64,000 nt of DNA, from NCBI GenBank assembly GCA_037954665.1, contig JBBMOL010000198.1:434001-498000 (forward strand), read 5' to 3'. Shown here piece by piece: positions 44,434 to 55,392 of this stretch. Position numbers and translations under genes: made by a program. The notes below the pieces were generated by a model, which did not search any database, was not told the origin of the DNA, and saw nothing but the letters and a program-made list of their open reading frames with translations. The stretch comes from Laguncularia racemosa. Taxonomy: Eukaryota; Streptophyta; Magnoliopsida; Myrtales; Combretaceae. Position 1 is the stretch's first letter; each line of letters begins with the position of its first letter.

Positions 44434-47390
44434 GATCTTAGCAAGCACACCCAACAACTGATAACCATACCTTAATCTTGAGTTGATGAATTTTCTTAAT
44501 TATTGATAATATCAAGTCTTGATTAGAATAGAATTTACATATCATAATCTATAGTTAATGAAATTAAAATAACAACATACATTAATGATCATTTGTTAGT
44601 TGCCTAAGAGTTACTTGTGAGAGATCACAAGTTAATTAATTGTATAGTTAACTTTAGGTTTAATTAAAGGTTTGAAGTTGTTTACTAACTAGTATCTAAC
44701 TCTTATATCTTAGTAATTTTATCTTTTTATATAACTACTCATTCCTATTTAATAACTCTTAATTGTCTATCCTTTAACCAATTAACAACTTAGTGACTTA
44801 CTAGTTTTCTTTACTAGATGATTAGCTAATTTGTTCACTTCTTTATAAAGATAATGAATTATTGCTTGAGGATGCTACATCAACTATAAAATTCTTTAAG
44901 TCATGTACCATACATCTCATCTAGTAACACATAAACAAGATGACCCTTTAAAAATCATCAACAAATTGGTTTTGATCAAAAACCATTGAAAAGCACAGTT
45001 GTTGACAAATTTTTAGCCCTTATTCAATAGTTGAGAGTTCCACCAAATCAATAGAAGAGAATGTTGATAAATTATTAGAGCTATGCAAGTGGTGCAAGCC
45101 ACATGGGTTAGCCCATTTAACCTTAAAAAAAAAAAAACAAATGTAGGTTAGGTCGAAAATTTTAACTCGTATATAAAGTAAGCCACAGATTCACCCATGA
45201 GTTAATGCGGGTTTAGGTAAATTCACCCATTTAGCCTTAGAGTTGTACCCAAAAAAAAAAAGTGCAAGTTAGCTTGTTTAGCTTGTAGGTTAACAGGTCA
45301 ACCTATTTAACTTACAAAAACAAATGTGAATTGGGCAAAACCCACTTATTAAGCAAGTCGGCCTACATTAACCCAGATCAAGATAGGTTGACTTGTTTAA
45401 CTTGCTTACATAACTCTATAAATTACCATAAGTAAACAATATGCTACCTTTCGAATCATTTATGATTCCTCCATTTATGTATCACAACATTAAAATGTGC
45501 AAAGATCCTTTAACTTTGCTATTAAATAAGCTAACCAAATATTCCAAAGAATATTATGAAGGATTGTCCATTTCATGATATCTTTCTTTTTAGACTTCTT
45601 AGCCTAGTAAATTACTAATTGATGTAATCTCTTAAATTTGAAAAAAATTAGGTAAAGCAAATATAATTAAAGGATGCCACCACTTTTTTTTTTCTTTTTT
45701 AGCTCTAAGAACAAACACTATAGGAATTTTGCTATTTAAAACCAAAATAAACATTAAGAAAACCCTTTTTGACATTAACTAAATGCAACTAATGGACATC
45801 ACATGTCACAAAAAGTAAAATGTGACATTTGAAATGTAAACGTCACAAGTACCATACCACTTAGTCATTAATGCATGAAAAAGAAGTTGATTCACGCAAT
45901 ACCACAAAGTTAAGACTAGAGATGGTTGACTAGGTTAAGTTAACTAAGGTTGACTAGGTTAGGTCAACTAAGGTTTGTCAATAAAGAGTGGTCAAATTGG
46001 GGTAGCTGACTAACCATAAAGACTTGTTGATGAAGGCTTGTCCATAATTTTCCTATGTGATTTCCTTGATTATTTTAGTTTAGTTTATGTCAAACCTAAT
46101 TTTTTATTTTATTTTCCATAATCCGATTAATATTAAACTATAGCATATTCAATATGGACCTTCAACTAAGAACTAAGGAAAATCAGGTTTATCAAGTTTG
46201 GAGTCGCAACCTTACTAAAGTCTAAAAAAATGGTAAGTTTAACCGATTAGGTGAATCAATTCTGACTTAGCCACTAACCTTGAGAAAATATTTTTTAAAA
46301 GAATTTTCAAAAAATTAGAGATTATGAGTCAAAGTGCTAACATATTAAAACCTAAATGATTACCACATAAACTTTCCAATTTTTCAATTCATTGCTTGAA
46401 ATACTACATTTACTTAAATATAAACCTAAGTTAAACTTACAAGAGGAATAAGAATTATTTATTTGTAGAGGGAAAATAATTTTTTTTCATATTTTAAGTT
46501 ACCCCATAGGTCCCTACATACTTGCTAATCGGGTTCAAATTTACCAAAATTCACTTTATTTTTTGTAAAACTTAAGTGGTTTGGTTTATTTTATTTTGAA
46601 AATGGTTAATAATTGTTTTTGAAAAATCTTAAATCATCCTAATTTTGAAAAAATCCAATTAGTATTATCATTGTTAAGGATAATGTCATGAATGCTACTT
46701 GAACTTTGGATGAAAGTTTAATTTATTAATTGAATTTTCAATATGACAAATCTAGTACATAATTCAAAATTTTTGCATCACCATTGCTATTGGAGAAAAC
46801 TCCCCTAGTAGCATTTATCTAGTAATATCCCTTAGCAAATTATTGTTTGATATGTGGTAAGTATATATATAAAAAAAACTCTAATGTAACATTATTTGAT
46901 TTAGATGCTAAACATGTAGAAAGTAGGTAACCAAAAAAAAAAAACATTGATGAAATGGTGCTGAGTTAAAAAATTGTCCTCCTGTAACTTCAATTCATAT
47001 TACACCATAGCCACCTAATATGAAACACTTGACTAGAAATTAAAGGATTTATATGAAAACTTTTGAAAATGAGCTTTATAAAGCTGCCATCAACTGAATT
47101 CGGAAAAATGGTAGGCTAGAAATCGAATGGGTGGATCAATTTAACCTAGCCATTGATAGTAATCAAAGGGAATTTTTAAATCAATTGTTTAGAAAAAAGA
47201 AATTAATATAAGTAATAAATTCGAACCCTTCCCCCTACGTCTTGATAATTAGAACCAACAGGATCCTCACATGGGCTTCTCTTGAGCCTAAGCCCATTGA
47301 AGGCCTTCTTTAGTGCGTGAATTTTATTGAGAAATGATGATATTAGACTAGCTAATCCAAGGAGCTCTGCCTCAAGCCCACCATATAAAA
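44434..47390. other. AT-rich sequence without recognisable genes
   Basis: From 45090 to 45430 there are repeated GGGTTAGCCCATTTAACC-like and GGTCAACCTATTTAACTT-like words in both orientations, resembling a decayed non-autonomous DNA transposon, but I cannot fix TIRs or a TSD. From 45910 to 46000 GGTTGACTAGGTTA is repeated a few times; similar words lie at 4265-4430. No ORF of note. Confidence 0.45.
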
Positions 47391-47400
47391 TCTCCCTTGA

Positions 47401-47520
47401 TCATCTTGATATCATGGGCTTAACTCTTTAGGCCCTATCATCTTATGTTAACCCAACAATAGGCCCATCGAAAATTATTTTTGAAATTTAATGTTTGAAT
47501 AAAACCCTAAACTCTCACCT
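47401..47520 (+). promoter_or_regulatory. Promoter-like patch with site II and telo-box motifs
   Basis: TGGGCT (47415-47420), AGGCCC (47430-47435), AGGCCCA (47461-47467) and AAACCCTAA (47502-47510) lie within 100 bp, followed by a pyrimidine-rich leader-like stretch (TCTCACCTCCTC). Further GCCCA words lie at 47275-47305. Site II plus telo box is known from plant promoters of ribosomal-protein and other growth genes. No matching gene body follows; only short exon-like frames are seen before retroelement sequence begins. It may be a stranded host promoter or chance within an LTR. Confidence 0.4.
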
Positions 47521-47760
47521 CCTCAATACTCAATCTCACAACATAAGTACAATCCATTTCCTCTCTTCTTTCTTACAAAAAAAACTAGGGTTTTTAGTAT
47601 AGAAAATATTCAATAATTTCAAAGACAATCTTTCAATTTTATGAATGCTTTTACTATGATCAGTGGTGATTCTACTCTATTAGATCTCTTGCTTGTATTT
47701 TTATTTTAATGCTGAAAGAACTAATTTTGATTTTCTTGTATAACATGTGAGGTGAATGAA

Positions 47761-48425
47761 TGGATGGAAAGAGAAGATGAAAATGACGATGAAACAAGAT
47801 ATAATAGATTTTGAGTATCAACAACTCCTAAGGTAGATCTTTGAAGGTAAAATTGATAGTCCCTCCTTTAATTTCTTTTTCCTTTTTATAGATGATAGTA
47901 CAATTATCGATGGTTATGTATTATGTTACTTATCACATTTCAAACTAAAAATCTATTACACTTAACCATTCTTTTATGTAATCCTTTAAATATGTTGATC
48001 TTTTCTTTTCTTTGATTAGTTGATTTATAGCATTCCCCCTCCTTATTATACTTAACCATTCTTTTATGTAATCCTTTAAATATGTTGATCTTTTCTTCTC
48101 TCTGATTAGTCGATTCATAGCATTCCCCCTCCTCCATAAATAGATGGAAAAAGAAGATGAAAACGATGATGAAACAAGATATACTAGATTTTAAGTATCA
48201 ACAACTCCTAAGGCAAATCTTTGAAGGTAAAATTGATAGTCCCTCTCTTTGATTTCATTTTCCTTTTTATAGATGATAGTACAATCATCGATGGTTATGT
48301 ATTATGTTACTTGTCACATTTCAAACTAAAAATCTATTCTACTTAACTACTCTTTTATGTAATCCTTTAAATATGTTTATCTTTTCTTTTCTCTGATTGG
48401 TCGATTCATAGCATTCCCCCTCCTC
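47761..48425. repeat. Tandem repeat with three purine-tract/LTR-edge copies
   Basis: A unit of about 285 bp occurs at 47761-48044 and 48141-48424. Its last 90 bp or so occurs a third time at 48045-48133. Each copy ends, read on the minus strand, with GAGGGGGAATGCTAT. That is a purine tract followed by TG, as at an LTR edge, and here it would be the 3' LTR border of chromovirus L. On the + strand each large unit holds a short exon-like frame (YQQLLRQIFE near 48195-48230) followed by GT. Confidence 0.7.
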
Positions 48426-48926
48426 CACACCCCCCAACCTAATCCTTACCCGAAAGACACCTTATCTGCAAGGAGAAAATCTGGATAATCTCAAATAAAA
48501 TCTTTGACATCTACCTATGTAGCTTTCTTAGGTAATAGTGACTCCCATTGAACTAGAACTTGAAAAATTTAGGTTCCTTACCTTATAGAATATAAGTGTC
48601 CAAAATAGCTATTGATTAGACTATCGCATATGAACCAGCTAACTCTTGTTATAAAGGAACCACCCATGTAATGTTTCCTTTAGCTTCCTTATGAAGTGAA
48701 ATGTAAGAGATCAAATGAATCATTGAATTTGGTGATAACTCTAACTTGTAAGCTACTACTCTAATTTTAGCCATAACTTTAAATGTTCCAACATACCTTC
48801 TAGATAGCTTATAAGAAAGTCTTTATGCCAAAGTAGCTTAGCAATAAGGCTGCAACATCACATAAGCAAAATCTCCAATGGCCAAGTCTTTATTTGAATA
48901 GTGTTTATCAACTAGTTGCTTCATCC
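48426..48926 (-). pseudogene. Integrase C-terminus of chromovirus-like element L
   Basis: Minus strand from 48926: QLWMKQLVDKHYSNKDLAIG, then DFAYVMLQPYC, LSYKLSRRYVGTFKVMAKI and VAYKLELSPNSMIHLISYIS, then PL.QELAGSYAIV and NGSHYYLRKL. This is the GP(Y/F) and chromodomain-like tail of Ty3/gypsy integrases of the chromovirus type. Stops replace Gln/Trp codons. It continues the pol fragment at 54038-55387, from which element J separates it. Confidence 0.8.
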
Positions 48927-48931
48927 ATAAC

Positions 48932-49683
48932 TGATGTGCCTAATCTCAAGGAAAAATTAAGCAATTGCAAACCCAATTGATAATTCATAACAAGTAACCC
49001 TAAAACAAATCAAACACAACAGCAAAATAAAACCTAAACTCTTACCACATATGATGCACTAGCAAGAGGATAGTCCTAACATGATCTTGTTGATATGATG
49101 CACAACAATTCCGATACCGTCACTCGCCACAATCTAAGGATTGATAAGAGTATAAGAAGAATGAGACTAAAACTCTAATCTTGTATTTCTCAAATATCAA
49201 AGTTTTGTTCATGTTTCTATTCCAAAAGGTATAAAAATAAAACAAGGTTTAATTACAAAGAAAACTGGCTCAGAATAACATAAAGTAGTCGACTTAAATT
49301 GTAAGTTGCTTAAGTTAGGCCGCCGACGTAAATTTCTACACCTCCAAGTTTTAAATATACACGTTGGCCTTTATAGCTGGCCTTCATTCCTGTATTGTTG
49401 GTTCTTCAAGATAAGCCACCAGCTTTAAAAAGATAAGTTACTAACTTTTAAAGGCAACATTCCATACTTGCTTTGAGTCATTTAGCTTACCTGGTTGTTG
49501 TCCTGAAGCACTAACAAATGTATTTAATTGAAGTTAAAATAATCATGTAAAATAAATGAAGAAACTAGATGATTCTCCGCGAGTTCCATCTAATAAAGTA
49601 GAACTCCCAATGTAGGGTTCTATAGTCCTTTGGTTCTAGCTCGAGTAAGTGGTCAGGTAATTGGATTAGCTTAATTCCCATCA
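48932..49683 (-). repeat. 3' LTR of element J
   Basis: 752 bp. In LTR sense it starts TGATGGGAATTAAGC and encodes a PLTRARTKGL-like continuation of the Pol tail. Weak GGCCGCCGAC and GGCC words at 49318-49385. TTACCACATATGATGCACTAG (reverse of the TCATATCTGGTAAG block) near 49042. Confidence 0.92.
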
Positions 49684-50130
49684 TCTCCTCAGGCCTATGG
49701 AAGATTTGCCCTCAAATCTGATAGGTAAGGTGATAAATTTGCAACACTAAATGTAGCAGAAATGTTGTATTCTCCTAGTAACTCCACCCTGTAAGCATTA
49801 TTGTTGATGCGCTTCAGAATCTTGAATAGTCTATCTACTTTTGGTGAAAATTTTTGCGATTTCTTGTGCAGAAACCTATCTTTACTAAGATGAATCCAAA
49901 CTAAGTCACCTGAATTGTAAATCTTAGTTTTCCTATGTTGCCCTAAAGTCGCTATTGCTCTTGAGTCTTCTTAAGATGTTCAGATGCCTTTTGATGAAGC
50001 TTTTGAATCTCCTAGGAACACTCCACTCCACTTAAGCTTTCTTCCAGTTCCTTCTACCCTATAAATAAAGACTTCTTTTTAGTGGTTTTATTGATCTATC
50101 TCTTTGTCTCTTACACCTCAACTAGTGACA
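49684..50130 (-). pseudogene. Integrase C-terminal tail of element J
   Basis: Joining frames on the minus strand gives YNSGDLVWIHLSKDRFLHKK, SPKVDRLFKILKRINNNAYR and ISATFSVANLSPY, then a DLRANLPQ.RGDD tail reaching the LTR through GAGGAGA. This is the C-terminal domain of a CRM/Reina-like integrase (compare RGDGPFQVLERINDNAYKI of element 1). It follows protease directly, so RT through the integrase core has been lost. The same layout is seen in D. Confidence 0.75.
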
Positions 50131-50700
50131 TAGGAATCAAAACAATTCGCTTACCATCCTTATGGAACACATAGGTGTTCCTAAACTCATCATGTAATAC
50201 CCTCCTATCAAATAACCACGGCTTACTAAGTAGTATGTGTGATGCCCATATAGGAAGAATATCATAAACAATCTCATCATGGTACTTCTCCCCTATGCTG
50301 AATGGAACTTTAACCCTTTAAGTAACATGTAAACTGCCTTGTTCACTTAACTAGTGCAACTTATATAGCTTAGGGTGTGGAGTAGTGACTAGTTTCAATT
50401 TATTAACTAATGAAGTAGCCACTACATTATTACAACTACCACCATCAATAATAAGAGTACAAAGGTTACCTTAGACCCTAAAAGAATTATAGATTAGGTT
50501 CTCCCTCTACTCTTCCTCATTAGTAGGAAAAGTAGTCATCATCCTATGTAACACATTGATAGCCAAATACTAATCATTCCCTCTATCTTCATGCACCTCA
50601 ACATCTGCATTCCCATAATACTCATCTAGCACTGCTAACAAATCTTTCGGCTCATCCAACTCTTCCTCTTTATCCTCGCTTTCCACCTCTATAATAGTCA
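50131..50700 (-). pseudogene. Protease of element J
   Basis: Minus strand: acidic linker (DEPKDLLAVLDEYYGNADVE), then LCTLIIDGGSCNNVVATSLV (Asp present, near 50440), HPKLYKLH.LSEQGSLHVT and ILLSKPWLFDRRVLHD. Stops replace Trp/Gln in several places. The sequence is close to D protease (HILLSRPWLFDRRVLHD), so J and D are related families. Confidence 0.85.
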
Positions 50701-52911
50701 TCACCCTTTAGTTTGGGTACTAAGTAGTTATATGTCTAAAACCTAAGCACTTAAAGCACCTGTTTTGGCGAGTTTTCCCACCTATTGACCTAGCTACTAT
50801 CTGCTTATTTTCAGCCCCAAAAAACTACCCTCCCTATCTAAAAAAAAATCTTCTCCCCCTTAACATTTGTAACAGTTGCATTCTTTTCCGCATACTTACT
50901 AGATTCCCCTTTATCTACATTCTTACTTTCTAAATAGTACAGTTTATTAGAAGATTTGTACCTATTACTCACCGCCCTATATAGATTAGAACGTCTCTGT
51001 CTCTCAACTTTCAAAGCCACCCAAATGGCTTCATCAAGGGTTTCATATTGCTGTAGTTCCACTATACAAGCAATCTCATATTTTAGACTCAACATAAATC
51101 ATGCCATCGTTTATTCAAGAGGTTCAACTACTCTACATCAAATCATCAGTCTCAAATTCTTAGACATACTCATCCACGGTTTTACCTCCCTATGTTAATG
51201 TTTGGAGGTACATGAATAGCTCCTGTTTGTAATGCTCTGGTATAAACCTCTTCCTCATAACCTGTTTCAACTCCTGCTATGTACAGATCTCAGCGTCTCC
51301 ATCTCTTTTCCTACCAGCTACAATGTTTTTCCACCATAAGGCGGTATACCAGTAAACTCTACTGCTGCTAGACGTACTTGGGTATTATCATTAATCTCAT
51401 AGCATTCAAAAAGTCCTCCCACTTTATCCTCTAATGAAGATAATCCTCTACAGATCCTCTTCTAGCAAATGAGGGCATCTGTAATTTCACATATCTTAAC
51501 CCCTTAAGTGGCCTAAACTTACGGTTATGATAGAATTCATCTTCAAAGTTATCATCTCTTCCTTCTTGGTGGGCATGATAATCTCCTCCAAATCACCTTC
51601 CCTTATTACCTCCTAATGCACTTTCCCTACAAGCGTCGTTAATGGCTACCTAAGGTGAGGGTGCTTGCGGATTTGCCACTAGCTATTGGGGAAGTGTTAT
51701 CCAATCTACTCATATGGCTAAATTAGCAACAATGGTGGTTAGATCTTGTAATTGTTCTTCCAAGTTTCTCTTACCACCTGCGGCATGGCGTCCCTGACCT
51801 CATCCCCCAACCTAACTCTTAGGGTGTGTTTGGTTGTGCATAAAAAGTGGTACTGGACAGGAAAAAAATATTTGTCCCTCGTTTGGTTTGCAAAATTACT
51901 ATAGGTATTGGACAAAATCTCTCATGAAGTACTAGACGAACTGGTTAAAAATTGTACCATGATAAATAAGGGATAAATTTTAAAGGACAACACAAAATGA
52001 CAATTATTGCTAACATTCCAAAAATACCCAAATCAAAGACCCTAGTTCACAAGTACTAGAAGAAATCAATAGCTAATCCACTCTAATTGCATGTAGCTCG
52101 TCTTCCATCATGATCTACATGCACATCGTCTTCACATTCACCGAGCCCATCATCAATTTTTGTTCGACACTCCACTCTAGCAACTGCAGCACGTATGTTT
52201 TCTTGTCGCCACCTTTCTTCCTCTATTGCTTAGTGTTTGTCCATGGTGGATCTACAAGTGTCCGGTGGTAGGTATGTGTGTTTGTTGTCATTCCTATCAC
52301 TATTGTTCCTATTACTATCATTCTTGTTGCTGTCGTTCCTCTTCTTGTTGCTGTCATTACTGTTGCGTCCTACTTTTACCCATATAACGTAGCTTCATAG
52401 ATTAACTAACCATTAGTTTTTTAATACACTAAGGTCATTGCTTGTAGCTGTTCGGTGTTAGAGGTCTCAAGTTTGTTCTATGGTGATTAAAATTATAAAT
52501 TCAATTGGAATTGAATTATTAAATATAACATAAATTATTTTAATTTGTAATATGAATTATTAATCTTTTCAATCAATTGATTTACATTTATTAACCTATA
52601 TAATTCGTTCAATTATATGAATTTAATCATCTCTTCAAATTGTCAAAAATTACATAACTAAAAACCTTCATATTCTACAAAGGGTATAATTGTCAAAATT
52701 ACAATGCTTAGTTTAGTACTTTGCAATTTCAAACAATGACAACACAAAAATCATTATCCAATACTCAGGTACCCAAACATGGTACAAAAATCCTTTTTTT
52801 CCTATTCTCCTTATTTTGTACTATTTAGTACTTTTTGTACTGTCCAATACTTTGAACCAAACATTACCTTAGTTTCATCCCCAATCCTCTGTTCACACTA
52901 TCATTCAACAT
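50701..52911 (-). pseudogene. gag of element J, split by a DNA transposon
   Basis: The start is at about 52911 (MLNDSVN, matching MSNDSAN of D). The DNA transposon at 51822-52868 interrupts it after about 15 codons. Removing it and one TTA restores the sequence that continues to the coiled-coil-like segment. The capsid includes YEIACIVELQQYETLDEAIW and VALKVERQRRSNLYRAVSNR (51095-50900). The zinc knuckle reads CFKCLGFRHITT.Y (about 50763-50722), with a stop and the last Cys changed to Tyr. Confidence 0.85.
51822..52868. mobile_element. PIF/Harbinger-like DNA transposon, non-autonomous
   Basis: 1047 bp bounded by TTA on both sides (51819-51821, 52869-52871). Imperfect terminal inverted repeats: GGGTGTGTTTGGTT at the left and AACCAAACATTACC at the right. 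Subterminal TACTGGACAG and CTGTCCAATAC also form an inverted pair. A 3-bp TTA duplication and GG-start TIRs fit PIF/Harbinger. A weak minus-strand frame near 52240-52080 (EEERWRQENIRAAVARVECR) may be a decayed protein piece; no transposase is recognised. Host gag continuity across the insert confirms the borders. Confidence 0.8.
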
Positions 52912-53264
52912 ACTTCACTATTTTGCAATCTCAACACAAAATTCCCAAATCATGATCACATATACACCACAACACAACCCTAATGTCAACCCTCATTCAA
53001 TTCCAATTCAAATTCAATCAACCCACGGCACAATTCACAATATAAACCCTAATTTCTATTCACTATCACGCTAACATGTTATAAGCCTTAATCTTAACCT
53101 AGCTCAATCCCCAAATCACAATCACACAAACCATAGCATAAACCCTAATTCTCAACCTTCACTCAATCACACAAATCATAGCACAAACCCTAATTCTCAA
53201 CCTTCGCTTAATCCCAAAATCACAATCACATAAATCACAGCACAAACCCTAATTTTCAACCTTC
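52912..53264 (-). other. Leader of element J
   Basis: Between PBS and gag start. In + sense it consists of several degenerate repeats of AATCACA(C/T)AAATCATAGCACAAACCCTAA type, about 55-60 bp each. No gene. Confidence 0.6.
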
Positions 53265-53276
53265 GCTCTAATACCA
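53265..53276 (-). promoter_or_regulatory. Primer-binding site of element J
   Basis: The minus strand reads TGGTATTAGAGC, one C-to-T change from TGGTATCAGAGC. Confidence 0.85.
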
Positions 53277-53281
53277 AATTA

Positions 53282-54032
53282 TGATGTGCCTAATCCTATG
53301 GTAGAATCAAGCAATCGCAAACCTAACCGATAATTCACAACAAGTAATCTAAAACAAATCAAACATAACAACAAAATAAAACCTAAACTCTTACCAGATA
53401 TGATGCACTAGTAAGAGGATAGTCCTAGCATGATCTTGTTAATATGATGCACAACAATCTTAATACCATCACTCGCCACAATTAAGGATTGATAAGAGTA
53501 TAAGAAGAATAAGAGTAAAACTTTACTATTGTATTTCTCAAATATCAAAGTTCTGTTCATGTTTCTATTCCCAAAGGCATAAAAATAAAGCAAGGTTTAA
53601 TTATAAAGAAAACTAGCTTGAAATAACATAAAGCAGCTAACTTAAATTGTAAGCCACTTAAGTTAAGCTACCATCCTAAATTTCTACACCTCCGACTTTT
53701 GAATATATACCATCGGCCTTTATGGCCGGCCTTCATTCCTACACTACTGATTCTTCAAGGTAAGCTACTAGCTTTAACAACATAAGTTGCTAACTTTTAA
53801 AGGTAGCGTTCCATGCTTGCTTTGAGTCATTTATCTTACTCGATTGTTGTCCCAAAGAACTTACAAATGTATTTGATTGAAGTCAAAATAATCATGTAAA
53901 ATAAATGAAGAAACTAGATGATTCTCTATGGGTTCCATCTAATCAAGTAGAACTCTCAATGTAAGGTTCTGTAGTCCTTACATTCTAGCTCGAGTTAGCG
54001 GTTCGATAACTAGAATGGTTTGATATCCATCA
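53282..54032 (-). repeat. 5' LTR of element J
   Basis: 751 bp, partner of 48932-49683. Carries TTACCAGATATGATGCACTAG near 53391 and GGCCTTTATGGCCGGCC near 53716. Confidence 0.92.
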
Positions 54033-54037
54033 ATAAT

Positions 54038-55387
54038 TGAGCTTGGCTCACATTACTCCTCAGAAATTGTAGTATCACGTCTCTTGTCTTTAATTCATGG
54101 TCAACTACTTCCACCAAAGTATAGCCTTGAACATAATTCGGAATAGTAGGTGGCTCCCTTCCATATAATGCCAAAAATGGAGTCATTTTAAGGCTAATTT
54201 GATCATTGGTATTAAAATAATACTTGGTCTACGATAGATATTTAAGCCACTCCATCCATCACAAAGGCTTGAAGATACTACTTTAAACATCTATTTGTAA
54301 CTTTTGAAAGTCAACTAATTTGTAGTTGATACACTAAAATTATCCTTAAAGTAGTGCCACTCGACTTAAATGACTTAATTTAAAATTTACTAACAAAACT
54401 TTTTCACAACCTGAAACAATACTCTTTAGGATTCCATGGAGTTTTATTACAATCTCCACAAATAATTTTGCCACTAAAAAAGTTGTATAATGAGTAGATA
54501 GAAGTTTAAAATGACAATACTTAGTGAGTTAATCCATGACTACTAAGATTACTGAATATCCATACATAGTTGAAAGTTCTACAATGAAGTCTATAGTAGC
54601 CTCACAGTTGAAGTAAACCTACTAGCGATGTTTTCAAATACTTGATCTATTAATGTGCATGGTAAGACTTCACAAATTTATCAACATGGTTCTTCATTCC
54701 TTTCTAAAAGAAGGAAGCACTAAAGTGCTTGAATGTCTAAAGTGTACCCAAATGCCTTCCTATAGGAGATGCATGGAATTTCAATATCAATTGAGTGATA
54801 ATAGAAGAATGAAAAGGAATAAAAATCTTGTTTTCCAAACATAACAAGCCATCCCTAAGAGCTAGATTCCACATCTGCTCCCTTTTCACAATCAATTAGC
54901 CACTTGTTTCAATCCACATTAAACTAATACTCTTGTTTAAGAAGAGTAATAAAATCATAGGAAGGAATGGAAATAGCATATAATTGTGACTCCTTATCAG
55001 CTTCTTTATTCTCAACTCCTAGTTTATAAACCATGTCATAATCATATCCTAATAGCTTAAACAAACACTACTGCTATTCAGGTGTTTCCATAACCTAAGA
55101 TAATATATCTTTAAGGCTTTTCTTATCAATAATAATCACAAAATGGGGGCCTAACAAATAATGGTACCGCTTTTTCACAACTTCCACCACAACTACTAAT
55201 TCCCTTATGTATGCACTAGCCTTTTGTAGCCTAAAGCTAAATTTCTTAATAAAAAATGCAATAGGTTGTTAGCCTTAGTGTGGAACAACTCCCATACCCA
55301 TATCAGAAGCATCCATATCCATAAAGAACTAATTAGAAAAATATGGTAGTGCTAAAATTGGTGTAGATAATAATTCATTTTTAAGGC
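54038..55387 (-). pseudogene. RNase H and integrase of chromovirus-like element L
   Basis: Minus strand from 55387: ESLKNELLSTPILALPYFSN, then MDMDASDMGMGVV (RNase H Asp), QKASAYIRELVVVVEVVKKR (Glu), YHYLLGPHFVIIIDKKSLKD (Asp) and YDYDMVYKLGVENKEADKES. This is the Ty3/gypsy RNase H in order. Further left, integrase is badly decayed; possible remnants lie around 54540-54040 (DGWSGLNIY, close to the usual W...LP.AEYWYNT). Element 1 (55393) separates it from RT at 62104, and J separates it from the integrase tail at 48926. Confidence 0.8.
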
Positions 55388-55392
55388 TTTCA

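Larger units (their letters stand above)
48932..54032 (-). mobile_element. Element J: pol-less Ty3/gypsy retrotransposon with a DNA transposon inside
   Basis: LTRs 48932-49683 and 53282-54032, TGATGTGCCTAATC...CCATCA. TSD ATAAC on the left (48927-48931) and ATAAT on the right (54033-54037), one transition apart. PBS at 53265-53276. gag, protease and the integrase C-terminal tail are encoded; RT, RNase H and the integrase core are absent. Without the 1047-bp DNA transposon and its TSD, J is 4051 bp. It split chromovirus L. Confidence 0.9.

Noticed and set aside
45090..45430. A DNA transposon with GGGTTAGCCCATTT-type inverted words
   Set aside because: Words occur in both orientations but I could not define terminal inverted repeats or a target duplication.
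47760..47880. Box C/D snoRNA candidate near the site II and telo-box patch
   Set aside because: GATGA-like words occur but no matching CTGA D box at the right distance or terminal stem.
47940..48137. Minus-strand ORF with an internal 31-residue repeat (NIFKGLHKRMVK)
   Set aside because: The protein repeat only mirrors the tandem DNA repeat; no family recognised and no support outside the array.
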